Source of the DNA: Croceimicrobium hydrocarbonivorans
GTDB lineage: Bacteria > Bacteroidota > Bacteroidia > Flavobacteriales > Schleiferiaceae
Length of the DNA: 64,000 nt
Assembly: GCF_014524565.1 (NCBI RefSeq)
Contig: NZ_CP060139.1
Coordinates: 2,053,501-2,117,500 of the forward strand
Reading direction: 5' to 3'
A model generated the notes under the pieces. It was not told where the DNA came from, did no database searches, and saw only the letters and a program-made list of their open reading frames with translations. Below are positions 62,129 to 64,000 of the stretch, piece by piece (within the stretch, counting starts at the first letter, position 1; the number at the start of each line of letters is the position of its first letter). A program made the position numbers and the translations under genes.

Positions 62129-62251
62129 TGTTATGCTACGTTTAATTAAAGTGTTGCGAATTTAAGGATTAGGACTTGAATTGTCGAATGAACAGCTTTG
62201 GAGGAGCTTATTTAGACGGATTTAATCGCATGGGCTACCAACTAATCCTTT

Positions 62252-62259
62252 TACATTTG
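62252..62259 (+). promoter_or_regulatory. Probable -7 box of the transsulfuration gene
   Basis: TACATTTG fits TAnnTTTG, 22 nt before the ATG at 62282. No convincing -33 TTG at the right distance. Confidence 0.45.
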
Positions 62260-62281
62260 CTGTAAATCCAAAAATATCAAG

Positions 62282-63436
62282 ATGTCGGATAAAGACTTAC
62301 GCTTTAATTCGCTCACCATTCACGGAGGACAAAAACACGAAGAGGCTACCGGTGCGGTAATGCCTCCCATTTTTCAAACTTCCACTTATGCGCAAACCCA
62401 TCCGGGTGGACATAAGGGTTTTGAATATTCGCGTACGCAGAACCCCACTCGTATGGCCTTGGAGAATTCCATTGCCAGTATCGAAGGAGGAGGTTTTGGA
62501 TTAGCCTTTGGTAGTGGCTTAGCTGCTATCGATGCCGTAATTAAAATGTTGGAGCCCGGAGATGAAGTGATCTCTACCAATGATTTATATGGTGGTACCT
62601 ATCGTTTGTTTACCAAGATTTTCAGCAAATACGGAATCAAGTTTCACTTTACCGGAATGGCCGATGCCAGCTCTGTTAAAGATAAGGTGAATGCCAATAC
62701 CAAACTCATCTGGGTGGAAACCCCAACCAATCCGATGATGAATATCATCGACATTGAAGCGATGAGTAAAGTAGCTAAAGAGGCTGGCGCCTTACTAGTG
62801 GTAGATAACACCTTTGCTACTCCTTATTTACAAAGACCTATTGAGCTGGGCGCTGATATTGTAATGCACAGCGCAACTAAATACCTGGCCGGTCACAGTG
62901 ATGTGGTATTAGGCTTACTAGCGGTTAAGGATAAAGAAGTGGCCGATCAGCTTTACTTCATTCAAAATTCCAGTGGTGCTGTTTGTGGGCCCATGGATTC
63001 CTTCTTAACCCTGCGGGGAATTAAGACCCTGCATGTTCGTATGCAACGTCATTGCGAAAATGGCAAAGCGGTGGCGCAGTTTTTACGCGATCACGATCGG
63101 GTGGAGTCAGTTTACTGGCCCGGTTTTGAAGATCACCCCAATCATGCCGTAGCGCAAAAGCAAATGAAAGACTTTGGTGGAATGGTTAGCTTTCGCTTGA
63201 AGGGCGACAGTATGGAAGATGCCGTAAAAGTGGTATCTGCACTTAAAGTATTTACCCTGGCGGAGTCTCTGGGTGGAGTGGAGTCCCTGGCAGGTCACCC
63301 TGCATCTATGACCCATGCTTCTATTCCGGTGGAAGAACGATTAAAGACCGGGGTTACCGATGGCTTAATTCGATTAAGTGTGGGTATAGAAGATGAGGCC
63401 GATTTAATAGCCGATTTGAAACAAGCACTTGCTTAA
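62282..63436 (+). CDS. Cystathionine gamma-synthase/lyase-type PLP enzyme
   Basis: 384 residues, the usual length. Cys/Met metabolism PLP family: PIFQTSTYAQ, FEYSRTQNPTR, FGSGLAAI, NDLYGGTYRLF, WVETPTNP, DNTFATPYLQRP, PLP lysine K200 in HSATKYLAGHSDV, and LAESLGGVESLAGHPASMTH. It catalyses gamma-replacement or gamma-elimination in transsulfuration. Sequence by eye does not separate cystathionine gamma-synthase from gamma-lyase, so no symbol is given. Cytoplasmic. Followed by a strong terminator. Confidence 0.9.
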   Translation: MSDKDLRFNSLTIHGGQKHEEATGAVMPPIFQTSTYAQTHPGGHKGFEYSRTQNPTRMALENSIASIEGGGFGLAFGSGLAAIDAVIKMLEPGDEVISTNDLYGGTYRLFTKIFSKYGIKFHFTGMADASSVKDKVNANTKLIWVETPTNPMMNIIDIEAMSKVAKEAGALLVVDNTFATPYLQRPIELGADIVMHSATKYLAGHSDVVLGLLAVKDKEVADQLYFIQNSSGAVCGPMDSFLTLRGIKTLHVRMQRHCENGKAVAQFLRDHDRVESVYWPGFEDHPNHAVAQKQMKDFGGMVSFRLKGDSMEDAVKVVSALKVFTLAESLGGVESLAGHPASMTHASIPVEERLKTGVTDGLIRLSVGIEDEADLIADLKQALA

Positions 63437-63446
63437 CTAATTTTGA

Positions 63447-63475
63447 AAAGCCTTCCTTCGGGGAGGCTTTTTTTA
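63447..63475 (+). terminator. Rho-independent terminator with TTCG loop
   Basis: AAAGCCTTCC (63447-63456), TTCG, GGGAGGCTTT (63461-63470) with one G-T pair, followed by TTTT. Extra-stable UUCG tetraloop. Confidence 0.9.
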
Positions 63476-63486
63476 AAGCAATACAA

Positions 63487-64000
63487 ATGAAGAAGTTTTA
63501 CATCACCGGAACCAGCTCCGGAATTGGGATGGCCTTAGCAGAAGCGGCTTTGGCTCAGGGGCATCAAGTAACGGGCTTTGCCCGTCGCCATAAAATTGAG
63601 CATCCGAATTACCGCCATATTAATGTGGATTTATCCCAATTGGATCAATATGCCGGGATTGGTTTTGATGGCTTGAAAGATGATACAGACGAAGTGATTC
63701 TGGTCAATAATGCCGGTACTCTGGGTTCGGTAAAGCCAGTAGCTCAGCTTGACCCTCGCCGCACGGCAGATGCCTACCATTTAAATTTGGTGGCTCCGAG
63801 TTTACTGTGTAAGCTTTTTCTCGATAACCTTGCTTCGCGCAAAATTCCCAAAACCATTATCAATATTTCGAGTGGAGCAGCTTCGTATCCGGTAAAAAGT
63901 TGGAGCGTGTATTGTGCTTCCAAGGCGGGTTTAACCATGTTCTCTGAAGTATTGCGTTTGGATCATCCGGATGTGCGGGTACATGCTATTTCTCCCGGTA
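63487..64000 (+). CDS. SDR family NAD(P)-dependent oxidoreductase, 3' end outside window
   Basis: ATG at 63487; 171 codons before the edge. My translation shows the nucleotide-binding TGTSSGIG, VNNAGT, the active-site region INISSGAAS with Ser, and YCASKAG with the catalytic Tyr-Lys, so a classical SDR. The start MKKFYITGTSSGIGMALAEA and length resemble sepiapterin reductase/benzil reductase-like members. Substrate unknown. Lies after a terminator, so transcribed separately from the upstream gene. Confidence 0.85.
   Translation, partial: MKKFYITGTSSGIGMALAEAALAQGHQVTGFARRHKIEHPNYRHINVDLSQLDQYAGIGFDGLKDDTDEVILVNNAGTLGSVKPVAQLDPRRTADAYHLNLVAPSLLCKLFLDNLASRKIPKTIINISSGAASYPVKSWSVYCASKAGLTMFSEVLRLDHPDVRVHAISPG

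Noticed and set aside
1-64000. CRISPR arrays, insertion sequences, rRNA and prophage genes
   Set aside because: I looked for regularly spaced repeats, transposase motifs, rRNA signatures and phage structural genes and saw none.

Overview
The window looks like chromosomal DNA of a marine-type member of the Bacteroidota, most likely the order Flavobacteriales. Evidence: a SusC/SusD pair, six proteins ending in a Por-secretion (T9SS type A) sorting domain, a BatABCDE operon with MoxR, an S46 dipeptidyl-peptidase, and -7 promoter boxes of the Bacteroidota form TAnnTTTG. No species name can be supported from the sequence alone.

Layout. 1-2913: a drug-type efflux operon (adaptor, TolC) with a GbsR/MarR-type repressor; matching operators lie before tolC and before the regulator. 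3027-5365: an ECF sigma factor, an anti-sigma-like membrane protein and a DUF4097-like protein with overlapping genes. 5519-29182: a large laminarin (beta-1,3/1,6-glucan) utilisation locus. It has a secreted triple-repeat putative glucan binder (minus strand), a seven-gene plus-strand operon (Nudix-type regulator, MFS sugar porter, GH16, GH30, a very large GH94/GH149-like phosphorylase, GH81, GH17) and a convergent four-gene minus-strand operon (SusC, SusD, PKD-containing glycan-binding lipoprotein, GH16). 29371-34689: two tandem paralogous T9SS cargo proteins of unknown role. 35022-36456: an AT-rich toxin-antitoxin-chaperone (TAC) module with a SecB-like chaperone, ending next to the 3' end of a tRNA-Ala. 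36584-39156: a BioD-like/DRTGG ATPase and a dGTPase. 39153-47382: an eight-gene MoxR-DUF58-BatABCDE operon. 47817-63436: a PhoX-like phosphatase, di-haem peroxidase, hybrid histidine kinase, fructosamine kinase-like protein, PdeM nuclease, MltF-like transglycosylase, another T9SS protein, a DPP7-type S46 peptidase and a transsulfuration enzyme. A truncated SDR gene closes the window.

How the laminarin locus probably works: GH81, GH16 and GH17 cut the beta-1,3 backbone outside or at the cell surface, GH30 removes beta-1,6 branches, and SusCD with its partner lipoprotein imports oligosaccharides. The MFS protein carries sugar across the inner membrane, and the cytoplasmic phosphorylase would release glucose-1-phosphate. 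No GH3 beta-glucosidase is present in the window.

The most interesting signals are regulatory. A 23-bp palindrome (CTTTTGGT-N7-ACCAAAAG type) lies at the promoters of the regulator operon, the triple-repeat protein and susC. Upstream of susC, palindromes of this form are centred at 29128, 29171 and 29257, with a half-site at 29214, which is an exact 43-bp period. The TAC module is the clearest candidate defence or stress system.
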